The notes: generated by a model not told the origin, from the letters alone. A stretch of DNA of 64,000 nucleotides from Paracoccaceae bacterium (GCA_020832655.1 JAFIEF010000007.1:21404-85403), one strand, 5' to 3'; counted from the first letter of the stretch, positions 46,526-56,896 are shown. Numbers and translations are program-made.

Positions 46526-49464
46526 GCGCGCTTGTCTTCGCCCCCTCTGACGCCGCGCGCGTCTTTGCCCTGCCGCCGGGGGCGGATTTCCCGCAGCGTC
46601 TGGCCGAAGGGCTGCAAACCCGCCTCGCCCCATTGCCGCCAGAGGCGCGCGCGCGCGTCACTGTGCTGGTCAATTCGGGCCGGATGCTGCGGCGGTTGCG
46701 CGACTGTCTGGCCGCGCAGGGGGCCGGGCTGTTGCCCCGTTTGCGACTGGTCAGCGACCCGCTGACACTGGCAGGCGCGGCAGCGCTGCCCCCGCCCGTG
46801 CCCCCGCTGCGCCGCCGTCTGGAACTGGCGCGGCTGATCGACAAGCTGCTGCGCGCCGATCCTGATCTGGCCCCGCGCAGCGCGATCTATGATCTGTCCG
46901 ACACTCTGGCGCGGCTCTTTTCCGAAATGCAGGCTGAAGGGGTGGGGTTCGACGCGCTGCACAAGCTGGATATGCGTGCCCATTCGGGCCATTGGCAACG
47001 CTCGCTGCGCTTCATCGAACTGGTCGAACAGGTCGTCCATGCCGACGCCCCTGATGCCGAAGGGCGGCTGCGCGCGCAGGCCGAAGCGCTGATATCCGTC
47101 TGGGCCGACACCCCGCCGCGCGATCCGATCATCATTGCCGGTTCGACCGGCTCGCGCGGGACCACGGCGCTGCTGATGCAGGCGGTGGCGCGGTTGCCGC
47201 AAGGGGCGGTGGTGCTGCCGGGTTTCGATTTTGACCAGCCGCCTGCGATCTGGGCGCGGCTTGATGATGCGCTGAGCGCAGAGGACCACCCCCAATTCCG
47301 CGGCGCCCGGCTGATGCAGGCGCTGGGTCTGCGCCCTGACCAGATACTGCCCTGGAATGATGCCCCCGCCCCTGCGCCCGCGCGCAACAGGCTGGTCTCG
47401 CTGGCGCTGCGCCCCGCGCCGGTGACCGATCAATGGATGATCGAGGGGCGCAAGCTGGCCGATCTGCGCGAGGCCACCGCGCAGATGACGCTGATCGAGG
47501 CGCCCTCGCCGCGCGCTGAAGCGCAGGCGCTGGCGCTGCGGCTGCGCCATGCGCTGGAAGATGGCCAGCGCGCAGCCCTGATCACGCCAGACCGCAACTT
47601 GACGCGGATGGTCACGGCGGCGCTGGATCGCTGGCATATCCTGCCCGATGACAGCGCGGGCCGCCCGCTGGCGCTAAGCGCGCCAGGACGGTTCCTGCGC
47701 CTGATTGCGGGGCTGATGGCGCGCAGGCTTGATGGCGCGGCGCTGCTGGCGCTGCTGAAACACCCGCTGGCCCATAGCGGGGCCGGGCGCGGCGGGCATC
47801 TGCTGCATGCGCGCGATCTGGAACTTCATCTGCGCCGCCATGCCGTGGCATTCCCTGACGCCGCTTTCCTGCGCGAATGGGGGCAGCAGAAGGGCTGCGC
47901 CGACTGGGCCGACTGGCTGGCAGCCAGCCTGCCGCCCGCGCCTGATCCACGCCCCCGCCCGCTGGAAGAACTGGTCGCGCGGCATGTTGCGCTGGCAGAG
48001 GCGCTGGCCGCGGGGCCAGAGGGCGGCAGCGGTGAATTGTGGTTGCAGGCCGCAGGCAAGCAGGCGCTTGCAGCAACGTCGGAACTTGCGCGCGAGGCCG
48101 GGGCAGGAGGAGAGTTCACGCCCGCCGATTACGAGTCGTTCGTGACCGCCTATCTGCACAGCTTCGAGGTGCGCGAGCCGGCCACCCCCGACCCGCGCAT
48201 CATGATCTGGGGCACGCTGGAAGCGCGCGTGCAAGGCGCGGATCTGGTGATACTGGCAGGGCTGAATGAAGGCGTCTGGCCCAAGGCGCCCGACCCTGAC
48301 CCGTGGCTGAACCGGCGTATGCGCGCCGATGCGGGGTTGTTGCTGCCAGAACGCCAGATCGGCCTTTCGGCGCATGATTTCCAACAGGCGATTGGCGCGC
48401 CACAGGTGGTGTTGTCGCGCGCCATCCGCGATGAGCAGGCGCCGACCGTGCCCTCGCGCTGGCTGAACCGGCTGACCAATCTTCTGGCCGGGCTGCCCGA
48501 TCAGGGGGGCAGGGCCGCGCTGGACGCGATGCAGAAGCGGGGTGTGCAGTGGGTGGCGATGGCGCAAGCTTTTGACCGCGACCGCGCCGGTCTGCCCGAT
48601 GACCTGCCCGCGCCGCGCCCTGCACCTGCCCCGCCTGTCGTCGCGCGCCCGCCGGAATTGCCCGTGACCGCGATCAGCCGCCTGATCCGCGACCCTTATG
48701 AGATTTACGCGAAATATGTGCTGGGGTTGCGCAAGCTCAATTCCCTGCATCCCAGCCCAGATGCGCTGCTGCGCGGGACGGTCATGCACAAGGTGCTGGA
48801 AGAGTTCACCAGCGCCGAATTGCAGGCAGACCCGCTGGCGCAGCTTCTGCAACTGGCCGATGCGCATCTGGCGCAGCATGTGCCCTGGCCTGCCGCACGT
48901 GCGCTGATATCCGCGCGGATGCGCCGCGCCGCGCCTGTTTTCCTGTGTTTTCATCTGGATCAGCCGGGGCGCGTGGCGTTGCAGGAAAAGCCGGGGCGTC
49001 TGCCCTTCGCCGCCCTTGGCTTTACCCTGACCGCCAAGCCTGACCGCATCGATATCTGGCCTGACGGGCAGGCGCATGTCATTGACTACAAGACCGGCAC
49101 ACCGCCTTCGAAACCGCAGCAGGAAAGTTTTGACAAGCAGCTTTTGCTGCAAGCGGTGATGGTCGAGGACGGGGCGTTCGCGGAACTTGGCCCGCTGCCC
49201 GTGGCGCGGATCACCTATCTGGGGCTTGGGGCGACCGCAAAGCTGGAAGTGACACAGATGACCGAGGATCTGTGCAGCCAGACCCGCGACGAGTTTCAAA
49301 GCCTGATCACGGCTTACCGACAGCGCAATCAGGGCTATGCCGCCCGCCGGATGCTGTTTCGCGAGAACGAGATTACCGATTACGACCATCTGTCGCGCTA
49401 TGGCGAGTGGAGCATGCAGGACGAGCCGGTAAGGATCATCGTGGGGGATGATGATGCGCTTTGA
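46522..49464 (+). CDS. addB: Double-strand break repair protein AddB
   Basis: AddB is the partner of AddA in the RecBCD-like helicase-nuclease that processes double-strand ends for recombination. The 980-residue alphaproteobacterial type lacks a strong Walker A motif but keeps the C-terminal RecB-type nuclease with GTVMHKVLEEF and VIDYKTGTPP near residue 855. No four-cysteine iron-sulfur staple is evident. ATGA overlap with tsaE and overlap with addA show a tightly coupled operon. Confidence 0.94.
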   Translation: MSALVFAPSDAARVFALPPGADFPQRLAEGLQTRLAPLPPEARARVTVLVNSGRMLRRLRDCLAAQGAGLLPRLRLVSDPLTLAGAAALPPPVPPLRRRLELARLIDKLLRADPDLAPRSAIYDLSDTLARLFSEMQAEGVGFDALHKLDMRAHSGHWQRSLRFIELVEQVVHADAPDAEGRLRAQAEALISVWADTPPRDPIIIAGSTGSRGTTALLMQAVARLPQGAVVLPGFDFDQPPAIWARLDDALSAEDHPQFRGARLMQALGLRPDQILPWNDAPAPAPARNRLVSLALRPAPVTDQWMIEGRKLADLREATAQMTLIEAPSPRAEAQALALRLRHALEDGQRAALITPDRNLTRMVTAALDRWHILPDDSAGRPLALSAPGRFLRLIAGLMARRLDGAALLALLKHPLAHSGAGRGGHLLHARDLELHLRRHAVAFPDAAFLREWGQQKGCADWADWLAASLPPAPDPRPRPLEELVARHVALAEALAAGPEGGSGELWLQAAGKQALAATSELAREAGAGGEFTPADYESFVTAYLHSFEVREPATPDPRIMIWGTLEARVQGADLVILAGLNEGVWPKAPDPDPWLNRRMRADAGLLLPERQIGLSAHDFQQAIGAPQVVLSRAIRDEQAPTVPSRWLNRLTNLLAGLPDQGGRAALDAMQKRGVQWVAMAQAFDRDRAGLPDDLPAPRPAPAPPVVARPPELPVTAISRLIRDPYEIYAKYVLGLRKLNSLHPSPDALLRGTVMHKVLEEFTSAELQADPLAQLLQLADAHLAQHVPWPAARALISARMRRAAPVFLCFHLDQPGRVALQEKPGRLPFAALGFTLTAKPDRIDIWPDGQAHVIDYKTGTPPSKPQQESFDKQLLLQAVMVEDGAFAELGPLPVARITYLGLGATAKLEVTQMTEDLCSQTRDEFQSLITAYRQRNQGYAARRMLFRENEITDYDHLSRYGEWSMQDEPVRIIVGDDDAL

Positions 49465-52400
49465 CGATGCGACACTGGCGCAGAACACGGCGTCGGATCC
49501 CACCGCCTCTACCTGGCTGTCGGCCAATGCAGGTTCTGGCAAGACCAAGGTTCTGACCGACCGCGTGGCGCGGTTGTTGCTGCGCGGGGTGGCCCCGCAG
49601 CGCATTCTGTGCCTGACCTACACCAAGGCTGCGGCCAGCGAGATGCAGATCAGGCTGTTTCGGCTGCTGGGGGGCTGGGCAATGCTGCCCGATGCCGAAC
49701 TGGCCGCCGAACTGCACAAGATCGGGGAAGCGGGTGGGGCGCCCGATGATCTGGCGCAGGCGCGCCGCCTGTTTGCCCGCGCGATCGAGGCACCGGGCGG
49801 GCTGAAAATCCAGACCATCCATTCCTTTTGCGCGGCATTGCTGCGTCGGTTTCCGCTGGAAGCGGGCCTCACGCCCGCTTTTGCCGAAATGGATGACCGC
49901 TCGGCCCATGCGCTGCGCGCGCAGGTGCTGGATGACTTGGCTGATGGGCCGGATAACGCCGTGATGGCGGGGCTGGCGGAACGCTTCACGGGCGCGGAAA
50001 TCGACGATCTGCTGCGCGAACTTTGCGCCCATGCCGATGGCTTTGCAGGGCCAGTGCCGGAAGCGGCGCTGCGCGCAGTGTTTGATTTGCCCGATGGCTA
50101 TGACGAAGCGCGGCTGCTGGGCGATGTGTTTCTGGGCAGCGAGGCTGCGCTGGTGAATGATCTGTTGCCGGTGCTGGAAGCGGGCGGCAAGCCCGATGGC
50201 ACCGCGGCACGAAAGCTGCGCGCGGCCCTGCCGATTGTGCCGGATATGGACACTTTGGAGGTGTTTGAGGATGCTTTCCTGACTGGGGCGGGTGCGAAAC
50301 TGCCCTTCAGCGCAAAGATCGGCAGCTTCCCGACCAAGGCCGCGCAGGCCAGCTTGGGCGCGGCGCTGGAGCCGCTGAATGATCTGATGGGCCGGGTGGA
50401 AACTGCCCGCCCGCGCCGCCTGGCGCTGGACAGCGTGGCGCGCAGCCTAGCGCTGCATCGCTTCGCCCGCGCATTCCTGCCCGCCTATGCGCAGGCCAAG
50501 GCGGCGCGTGGTTGGCTTGATTTCGATGATCTGATTACCCGCACCGGGCAATTGCTGACCGACCCTTCGGTGGCGCAATGGGTGCTGTTCAAGCTTGATG
50601 GCGGGGTGGACCATATTCTGGTCGATGAGGCGCAGGATACCAGCCCTGGCCAATGGCGCGTGATCGAGTTGCTGGCGCAGGAATTCACCGCCGGGATCGG
50701 CGCGCGCGATGCCAGCCGCACCCTGTTCGTGGTGGGCGACAAGAAGCAGTCGATCTATTCCTTTCAGGGTGCGGATTTGCAGGTTTTCGACCAGATGCAG
50801 GCGCAGTTCCGGTCCAGGCTGGCCGATGTCGGAGTGCGGCTGAACGAAGCGCTGCTGGCGCATAGTTTCCGGTCTTCGGATGCGGTGCTGCGTAGTGTCG
50901 ACCAGACCTTCCGCCCGCCCCATGATCGCGGCCTTGGCGGTGTGCCCGATCACGTCGCGTTTTTCGACCATATGCCGGGGCGGGTTGATCTGTGGCCGGT
51001 GATTGAAAAACCCGAAAAGCCCAAAGACCCGCCTTGGTATGAGCCTGTCGATATTCGCTCAGAGGAACATCATACCCGTCGGCTTGCCCGCACCATCGCC
51101 GCCGAATTGCGCCGCATGATCGATGCGCGCGTGCTGATCCCGGTGAAGGGTGGCGCGCGGCCCGTGCATGAAGGCGATATGCTGATCCTGGTGCGCAGGC
51201 GCGGGCCGCTGTTTCACGAAATCATCAGCGCCTGCAAGGCTGAAGGGCTGGAAATGGCCGGGGCCGACCGGCTGCGGCTGGGGGGCGAAATGGCGGTGCG
51301 CGACCTGACCGCGCTTCTGTCCTTTCTGGCGCTGCCAGAGGATGATCTGTCGCTGGCGGCCTGTTTGCGCTCGCCGCTGTTCGGCTGGTCGGAAGATCAG
51401 CTTTTTCGCCAGGCGCATGGGCGCGGGCGCGACTTCCTGTGGACCCGCCTGCGTGATCAGCCGCAAGGGCCGGGGCTGAAGGTGCTGCGCGACATGCTCG
51501 ATCAGGCCGATTTCCAGCGCCCCTATGAATTGCTGGAACGGATGCTGACGCGCCATGATGGCCGCCGGCGCCTGCTGGCGCGGCTGGGACCAGAGGCCGA
51601 GGACGGCATTGACGCGCTGCTGACCCAGGCGCTGACCTATGAGCAGACTGAAACCCCGTCACTGACCGGCTTTCTGGGCTGGCTGGAACATGGCGATGTC
51701 CAGATCAAGCGCGAACTTGACAGCGCGGGCAACCGGCTGCGTGTGATGACCGTGCATGGCGCCAAGGGGCTGGAAGCGCCGCTGGTGATCCTGCCCGACA
51801 CGGGCGATCTGCGCGCGAATGAACGCAGGCAGATCTTCGATCTGGACGGCATGGCCTGCTGGCGCGGGGCGTCAGCCGATACGCCCGCACCCTTGCAGCA
51901 GGTGGTTGATGAGGCGGCAGAATTGCGCGCGCAGGAAGACGCGCGGCTTCTTTATGTGGCGATGACGCGGGCGGAAAGCTGGCTGATCGTGGCAGGGGCG
52001 GGCAGCGCGAAAAAACCCGATTGCTGGCATAATCTGGTGGCAGAGGGGCTTTCGCATGTGGGCGCCGTGCCCCATGAGATGCCCACGGGGCCGGGGCTGC
52101 GCCACCAGCATCAGAGCTGGCCCGAAGCCGTGGCAGGCGATGCGCAGGGCAGCGATAGTGCCATAAGCGATCTTCCGGCCTTGCTGCGCGCCATGCCCGA
52201 CCCGGCCCCGGCACAGATGCGCGGCCTGTCGCCCTCTGGCCTTGGCGGGGCGAAGATTGTCGCAGGCGCGCAAGAGGGGCTGGACGAAGAGGCCGCAATG
52301 CGGCGCGGTCGGCAGCTGCATCTGCTGCTCGAACATCTGCCGCTCTGGCCGCGCGATGGGTGGCAGGCGTGCGCTGCTGACCTGCTGGCAGGCACAGAAC

Positions 52401-52816
52401 ATGGCGTGCCGCCCGACCTGCCCGCGCTGCTGGCCGAAGCCCGCGCGGTGCTGCACGCGCCTGATCTGCAATTGCTGTTTGGCCCGGACAGTTTGGCAGA
52501 GGTCGATATCACGGCCGATTTGTTCGACCAGCCCCTGCTGGGCACAATCGACCGGCTGGTCATCCGCCCCGATGAAGTGCTGGCGGTGGATTACAAATCA
52601 AACGCCGTGGTGCCGCAATCGGTGCAAGACGTGCCCGAAGGTTTGCTGCGCCAGATGGGGGCGTATGCCCATGCACTGGAACAGGTATTTGCGGGCCGCG
52701 CCATCCGCACTGGCCTTTTGTGGACCACCACCGCGCAGTTGATGTGGCTGCCCGATGATCTGACCCGCACCGCGCTGGGGCGCGCAGCGCTTGAAACCCG
52801 GCCCGTGCGGGCATAG
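49448..52816 (+). CDS. addA: Double-strand break repair helicase AddA
   Basis: AddA supplies the UvrD-like helicase and a second nuclease. The 1122-residue product has Walker A SANAGSGKTKVLTDRV near residue 25, QTIHSFCAALLRRFPLEAG, Walker B HILVDEAQDTSPGQW, VGDKKQSIYSFQGAD, TVHGAKGLEAPLVIL and VAMTRAESWL, then a C-terminal nuclease with VLAVDYKSNAV. Three consecutive ATG codons (49448, 49451, 49454) could start it; all lie within the end of addB. Confidence 0.95.
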   Translation: MMMRFDDATLAQNTASDPTASTWLSANAGSGKTKVLTDRVARLLLRGVAPQRILCLTYTKAAASEMQIRLFRLLGGWAMLPDAELAAELHKIGEAGGAPDDLAQARRLFARAIEAPGGLKIQTIHSFCAALLRRFPLEAGLTPAFAEMDDRSAHALRAQVLDDLADGPDNAVMAGLAERFTGAEIDDLLRELCAHADGFAGPVPEAALRAVFDLPDGYDEARLLGDVFLGSEAALVNDLLPVLEAGGKPDGTAARKLRAALPIVPDMDTLEVFEDAFLTGAGAKLPFSAKIGSFPTKAAQASLGAALEPLNDLMGRVETARPRRLALDSVARSLALHRFARAFLPAYAQAKAARGWLDFDDLITRTGQLLTDPSVAQWVLFKLDGGVDHILVDEAQDTSPGQWRVIELLAQEFTAGIGARDASRTLFVVGDKKQSIYSFQGADLQVFDQMQAQFRSRLADVGVRLNEALLAHSFRSSDAVLRSVDQTFRPPHDRGLGGVPDHVAFFDHMPGRVDLWPVIEKPEKPKDPPWYEPVDIRSEEHHTRRLARTIAAELRRMIDARVLIPVKGGARPVHEGDMLILVRRRGPLFHEIISACKAEGLEMAGADRLRLGGEMAVRDLTALLSFLALPEDDLSLAACLRSPLFGWSEDQLFRQAHGRGRDFLWTRLRDQPQGPGLKVLRDMLDQADFQRPYELLERMLTRHDGRRRLLARLGPEAEDGIDALLTQALTYEQTETPSLTGFLGWLEHGDVQIKRELDSAGNRLRVMTVHGAKGLEAPLVILPDTGDLRANERRQIFDLDGMACWRGASADTPAPLQQVVDEAAELRAQEDARLLYVAMTRAESWLIVAGAGSAKKPDCWHNLVAEGLSHVGAVPHEMPTGPGLRHQHQSWPEAVAGDAQGSDSAISDLPALLRAMPDPAPAQMRGLSPSGLGGAKIVAGAQEGLDEEAAMRRGRQLHLLLEHLPLWPRDGWQACAADLLAGTEHGVPPDLPALLAEARAVLHAPDLQLLFGPDSLAEVDITADLFDQPLLGTIDRLVIRPDEVLAVDYKSNAVVPQSVQDVPEGLLRQMGAYAHALEQVFAGRAIRTGLLWTTTAQLMWLPDDLTRTALGRAALETRPVRA

Positions 52817-52856
52817 TTAGGGCAGGATCGAAACCCTATCAAAACCGGAGGGGCCA

Positions 52857-53177
52857 ATGCCCACTATAGCCGTTACCGATTCCAGCTTTGACGCCGAAGT
52901 GCGTCAGTCGGATATTCCTGTCATCGTCGATTTCTGGGCTGAATGGTGTGGTCCCTGCAAGCAGATCGGCCCCGCGCTGGAAGAACTGTCCGAAGAATAT
53001 CAGGGACGGGTGAAAATCGCCAAGGTCAATGTTGATGAAAACCCCAACACGGCTGCGCAGATGGGGATTCGCGGTATCCCTGCGCTGTTCATGTTCAAGG
53101 ATGGTCAGCCAGTGTCGAACAAGGTCGGCGCGGCACCGAAATCGGCGCTGAAAAGCTGGATCGACGAAGCTGTCTGA
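52857..53177 (+). CDS. trxA: Thioredoxin 1
   Basis: A 106-residue thioredoxin with the redox motif [14 protein letters not shown] and the cis-proline [13 protein letters not shown]. It reduces ribonucleotide reductase, PAPS reductase and other cytoplasmic disulfides. An excellent GGAGG lies upstream of the start. It ends the tsaE-addBA block and is closed by a strong terminator. Confidence 0.97.
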   Translation: MPTIAVTDSSFDAEVRQSDIPVIVDFWAEWCGPCKQIGPALEELSEEYQGRVKIAKVNVDENPNTAAQMGIRGIPALFMFKDGQPVSNKVGAAPKSALKSWIDEAV

Positions 53178-53186
53178 GTGAAAGCG

Positions 53187-53213
53187 GGGCGCGGCATGGG
53201 CCGCGCCCTTTTT
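53187..53213 (+). terminator. Terminator after trxA
   Basis: GGGCGCGGC-ATGG-GCCGCGCCC is a perfect 9-base-pair stem followed by five T residues, ten bases beyond trxA. Confidence 0.88.
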
Positions 53214-53239
53214 CCGCTGGCGGGGTGCGCGCGGCAGCG

Positions 53240-53274
53240 TGCCTCCGGCGGGAGTATTTTGCGGCAAGATGAAG
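53240..53274. repeat. Rhodobacterales-type dispersed intergenic repeat, copy 2
   Basis: GCCTCCGGCGGGAGTATTTT followed by GCGGCAAGATGAAG resembles the unit at 29903-29943. It lies in the gap between the trxA terminator and hslV, ending about ten bases from the hslV start. Confidence 0.6.
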
Positions 53275-53282
53275 AGGCGGGG

Positions 53283-53834
53283 ATGAGCGATTTTCCGGGC
53301 TGGCACGGCACCACCATCATTGCCGTGCGTCGCGGCGGGCAGGTGGTGGTCGCAGGCGACGGGCAGGTCAGCCTTGGCCAGACCGTGATCAAGGGGCGCG
53401 CGCGCAAGGTGCGCAGGCTCTCGCCCGGCGGGCATGAGGTGGTGGCGGGGTTTGCAGGCTCGACCGCCGATGCCTTCACCCTGCTGGAGCGACTGGAAGC
53501 CAAGCTGGAGGCCACGCCGGGGCAGTTGCAGCGCGCCTGTGTCGATCTGGCCAAGGATTGGCGCACCGACAAATATCTGCAAAAGCTGGAAGCCATGCTG
53601 ATCGTGTCGGATGGGCGCGATCTATACGTCATCACCGGCGCGGGCGATGTGCTGGAACCCGAACATGATGTGACGGCCATAGGCTCGGGCGGGAATTTCG
53701 CGCTGGCGGCTGCGCGCGGGCTGATGGAAACCGACCTGAGCGCAGAAGAGATCGCGCGCCGCGCAATGGCGATTGCTGCCGATATCTGCGTGTATACCAA
53801 TGGCAATCTGACGGTGGAGAAGATTAGTGGGTGA
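53283..53834 (+). CDS. hslV: ATP-dependent protease proteolytic subunit HslV
   Basis: HslV forms the double-hexamer threonine protease that works with HslU. The 183-residue product has a short propeptide (MSDFPGWHG) and then [10 protein letters not shown], with the N-terminal threonine as nucleophile, [21 protein letters not shown] and [20 protein letters not shown] [17 protein letters not shown]. The upstream frame extension lacks homology. Its end overlaps a small gene that separates it from hslU. Confidence 0.95.
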   Translation: MSDFPGWHGTTIIAVRRGGQVVVAGDGQVSLGQTVIKGRARKVRRLSPGGHEVVAGFAGSTADAFTLLERLEAKLEATPGQLQRACVDLAKDWRTDKYLQKLEAMLIVSDGRDLYVITGAGDVLEPEHDVTAIGSGGNFALAAARGLMETDLSAEEIARRAMAIAADICVYTNGNLTVEKISG

Positions 53835-54180
53835 CATTTCGACATGGCAAGTGCTGCTATCATTTGCCACCGGTAGTTTCTTCGGCACCCTACTGGGTCC
53901 GATTCTGTTAGACGAAATACGCCATTGGCTTAAAGAGCGCCGATGGAAAAAGCCAAGGAAAGACTTGCTCCGGGCTAAACTACAAGGTGCCAAAGGGCAG
54001 GGTTGGGTTTCTATCGACCGGCTGACAGTTCTTACTGGCCTTAAGAATGATGCTTGCCGAACTCTTTTAATTGAGATCGATGCGCGTGGAGGCAGATTGC
54101 GATCTGGTAAGGAAGGCTGGGCGCTAATTGAACGCCAACCCCTTAGCAGTCCAATTGATGACGCTGAGGAATACCCATGA
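53827..54180 (+). CDS. Small unrecognised gene inserted between hslV and hslU
   Basis: A 117-residue protein starting at GTG 53827, overlapping hslV by eight bases and hslU by four. Residues about 7-28 ([22 protein letters not shown]) form one membrane helix. A strongly basic stretch follows ([10 protein letters not shown]), then a segment that looks like a small winged helix ([19 protein letters not shown] to [15 protein letters not shown]). Codons such as tta, cta, ata and agg and lower GC differ sharply from hslV and hslU, suggesting acquisition from outside. I do not recognise the family. Confidence 0.75.
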   Translation: MGDISTWQVLLSFATGSFFGTLLGPILLDEIRHWLKERRWKKPRKDLLRAKLQGAKGQGWVSIDRLTVLTGLKNDACRTLLIEIDARGGRLRSGKEGWALIERQPLSSPIDDAEEYP

Positions 54181-55481
54181 CCGACCTGACCCCGCGCGAG
54201 ATCGTCAGCGAACTTGACCGTTTCATCATCGGCCAGAAGGACGCCAAGCGCGCCGTGGCGGTGGCGTTGCGCAACCGCTGGCGGCGCAAGCAACTGCCCG
54301 CCGATCTGCGCGAAGAAGTCTATCCCAAGAATATCCTGATGATTGGTCCCACCGGCGTCGGCAAGACCGAGATCAGTCGCCGTCTGGCGAAGCTCGCGCG
54401 CGCGCCCTTCATCAAGGTCGAGGCCACGAAATTCACCGAAGTGGGCTATGTCGGGCGCGATGTCGAGCAGATCATCCGCGACCTTGTCGATAGTGCGATT
54501 GCCATGATCCGTGATCATATGCGCGAAGAGGTCAAGGCGCGCGCCCACAAGGCGGCCGAGGATCGCGTCATCGAGGCGCTGGCGGGCGAGAATGCGCGCG
54601 AGGGCACGCGCGAGATGTTCCGCCGCAAGCTTCTGTCCGGTGAACTGGACGATACCGAAATCGAAATCGAGCTGGCCGACACGTCGAACCCGATGGGCGG
54701 CATGTTCGAAATCCCCGGCCAGCCCGGCGCACAGATGATGAATCTGGGCGAGATCTTCGGCAAGGCGCTGGGCGGGCGCACCACCCGCAAGCGTGTCACG
54801 GTGGCCGAGAGCCATGAGCTTCTGATCGCGGAAGAGGCTGACAAGCTGCTCGATGATGAAACCGTCAAGACCCGCGCGCTGGAAGCGGTGGAACAGAACG
54901 GCATCGTGTTTCTGGATGAGATCGACAAGGTCTGCGCGCGGGCAGAGGCGCGCGGCGGCGATGTCAGCCGCGAAGGCGTGCAGCGCGACCTGCTTCCACT
55001 GATCGAAGGCACCACCGTCAGCACCAAGCATGGGCCAGTGAAGACCGATCATATCCTGTTCATCGCCTCGGGCGCGTTTCATATTGCCAAGCCCTCTGAC
55101 CTGCTGCCCGAATTGCAGGGCCGCCTGCCGATACGGGTCGAATTGCGCGCGCTGACCGAAGGTGATTTCGTGCGCATCCTGACCGAAACCGACAATGCGC
55201 TGACGCGCCAATACAGCGCGTTGATGGCGACCGAGGAGGTCGCGGTCAGCTTCACCGAGGACGGGATCGCCGCGCTTGCGAAAATCGCCGCCGATGTGAA
55301 CCGTTCGGTCGAGAATATCGGCGCGCGCAGGCTCTATACGGTGATGGAGCGCGTGTTCGAGGAGTTGTCCTTTCATGCGCCCGACCGTTCAGGCCATTCT
55401 GTCACAGTCGATGCAGATTTCGTTGAAACCAATATCGGCGATCTGGCGCGGTCGGCCGATCTGAGCCGCTATGTGTTGTAG
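54177..55481 (+). CDS. hslU: ATP-dependent protease ATPase subunit HslU
   Basis: HslU is the AAA+ unfoldase ring of the HslUV protease. The 434-residue product carries Walker [17 protein letters not shown] near residue 57, the [18 protein letters not shown] pore region (GYVG), the I domain, Walker [13 protein letters not shown], sensor [15 protein letters not shown] and the C-terminal DLSRYVL tail that docks into HslV. The start overlaps the stop of the inserted small gene as ATGA, so translation remains coupled. Confidence 0.96.
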   Translation: MTDLTPREIVSELDRFIIGQKDAKRAVAVALRNRWRRKQLPADLREEVYPKNILMIGPTGVGKTEISRRLAKLARAPFIKVEATKFTEVGYVGRDVEQIIRDLVDSAIAMIRDHMREEVKARAHKAAEDRVIEALAGENAREGTREMFRRKLLSGELDDTEIEIELADTSNPMGGMFEIPGQPGAQMMNLGEIFGKALGGRTTRKRVTVAESHELLIAEEADKLLDDETVKTRALEAVEQNGIVFLDEIDKVCARAEARGGDVSREGVQRDLLPLIEGTTVSTKHGPVKTDHILFIASGAFHIAKPSDLLPELQGRLPIRVELRALTEGDFVRILTETDNALTRQYSALMATEEVAVSFTEDGIAALAKIAADVNRSVENIGARRLYTVMERVFEELSFHAPDRSGHSVTVDADFVETNIGDLARSADLSRYVL

Positions 55482-55485
55482 CTCT

Positions 55486-55509
55486 CAGTGCGTGTGAACG
55501 GACGCACTG
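55486..55509 (+). terminator. Hairpin after hslU
   Basis: CAGTGCGT and ACGCACTG form an 8-base-pair stem with an 8-base loop four bases after hslU. A T-rich ATTCTTTTCC follows at a distance of about ten bases, so termination is plausible but not ideal. Confidence 0.5.
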
Positions 55510-55585
55510 GACGCGGGGCATTCTTTTCCTATATGAATGGTCGGGAATAGCGGGGCTGACCCGCAACAGCCAAAAAGGGGCGCGC

Positions 55586-55942
55586 ATGAGCACAGAGCAA
55601 GGCGAAGGCGATCTGCTGATCAAGCCCTCAACCACCGACCACGCGCTGTACGAACCGATTGTCGAGGCTTGCAAGACAGTCTATGACCCAGAGATCCCGG
55701 TCAATATCTATGATCTGGGGCTGATCTACACCATCACCATTTCTGACGCGGGCGAGGTGGGCGTGATCATGACCCTGACTGCCCCCGGTTGCCCGGTGGC
55801 AGGTGAAATGCCCGGATGGGTTGCGGATGCGGTCAGCGCCGTTCCGGGGGTGCAGTCGGTCGATGTCGAAATGACTTTTGACCCGCAATGGGGCATGGAC
55901 ATGATGTCGGACGAGGCACGGCTGGAACTGGGGTTCATGTGA
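55586..55942 (+). CDS. SUF-system Fe-S assembly protein, DUF59/MIP18 family (SufT-like)
   Basis: A 118-residue protein with the MIP18 fold: [37 protein letters not shown] with the conserved cysteine, and [17 protein letters not shown]. Members assist maturation of Fe-S proteins and resemble PaaD. GGGGC precedes the start. Overlaps the acetyltransferase gene; an A-type Fe-S carrier lies just beyond. Confidence 0.93.
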   Translation: MSTEQGEGDLLIKPSTTDHALYEPIVEACKTVYDPEIPVNIYDLGLIYTITISDAGEVGVIMTLTAPGCPVAGEMPGWVADAVSAVPGVQSVDVEMTFDPQWGMDMMSDEARLELGFM

Positions 55943-56505
55943 TGGATGCACGCTTGTCCGAATGTGACAAGATGCTGTCAGGCGCGCCCTATGACCCCGC
56001 CTGCCCCGAACTGGTCGCGCTGCGTCGGCGCGCGCAGGGGCTGATGCGCGCCTATAACCAGACCATTGACGGGGACGCGGCGCGCGCCTGTCTTCTGCCC
56101 CAACTGCTGGGCACATGGAATGATGCGGTAATCCGCGCGCCGTTTCATGTCGATTACGGCTGCCATATCCATTTCGGCCCTGGCTGCTTTGTCAATTTCA
56201 ATGCCGTGATCCTGGATGTCTGCGAAGTGCGGATCGGGGCGCGCACCCAGATCGGGCCGAATGTGCAGATCCTGACCGCCGATCACCCGCGCGATGGCGC
56301 TTCGCGCGCGGCCGGGCTGGAATGGGGCAAACCTGTTGGTATCGGCGCGGATGTCTGGATCGGCGGTGGTGCGATCATACTGCCCGGCGTCAGCATTGGC
56401 GACGGGGCCATCATTGGCGCGGGCGCAGTGGTCACGCGCGATGTGGCACCGGGCGCGACAGTTGTCGGTAACCCCGCGCGCAGACCAGAAAACACGCAAG
56501 GATAA
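55942..56505 (+). CDS. Maltose O-acetyltransferase family (NodL/Maa-like)
   Basis: A hexapeptide-repeat acetyltransferase of 187 residues. The N-terminal Mac domain ([21 protein letters not shown]) is followed by the beta-helix [20 protein letters not shown], the catalytic His region LTADHP and [30 protein letters not shown]. It acetylates a sugar with acetyl-CoA; the acceptor is unknown. TGATG coupling to the upstream Fe-S gene. Confidence 0.9.
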   Translation: MDARLSECDKMLSGAPYDPACPELVALRRRAQGLMRAYNQTIDGDAARACLLPQLLGTWNDAVIRAPFHVDYGCHIHFGPGCFVNFNAVILDVCEVRIGARTQIGPNVQILTADHPRDGASRAAGLEWGKPVGIGADVWIGGGAIILPGVSIGDGAIIGAGAVVTRDVAPGATVVGNPARRPENTQG

Positions 56506-56506
56506 G

Positions 56507-56896
56507 ATGATGTTCGCGATCCCTGGAAAATCCCCGGTCACCTTGACCCCTGCCGCAGTGCGCCAGATCCGCCGCCTGATGGATCGAGAGGGTGCCAGCG
56601 GGCTGCGCGTGGGCGTCAAGAAGGGCGGCTGTGCAGGCATGGAATACACGTTGGAAGCCGCGCAGGGCGTCGAACCGCATGAAGAGGTCGTCGAACAGGA
56701 TGGCGCGCGGGTGATCATCGCCCCGATGGCGCAGATGTTCCTGTTCGGCACCGAGATCGATTATGAAACCGGGCTGATCGAAAGCGCCTTTCGCTTCCGC
56801 AACCCCAATGTCACCGAAGCCTGCGGCTGTGGCGAATCGATCAAGTTCGACGATGTCGAGACCTTGAGCGAACGCATGAAACAGGCCCGCGGCTGA
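56507..56896 (+). CDS. HesB/IscA-type iron-sulfur carrier
   Basis: An A-type carrier of about 129 residues. The three cysteine ligands are visible: VGVKKGGCAGMEY and EACGCGESI. It delivers clusters to apo-proteins; together with the DUF59 gene it suggests a small SUF accessory group. The frame opens far upstream inside the acetyltransferase gene; two ATGs (56507, 56510) follow AAGGA at 56498-56502. Confidence 0.92.
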   Translation: MMFAIPGKSPVTLTPAAVRQIRRLMDREGASGLRVGVKKGGCAGMEYTLEAAQGVEPHEEVVEQDGARVIIAPMAQMFLFGTEIDYETGLIESAFRFRNPNVTEACGCGESIKFDDVETLSERMKQARG

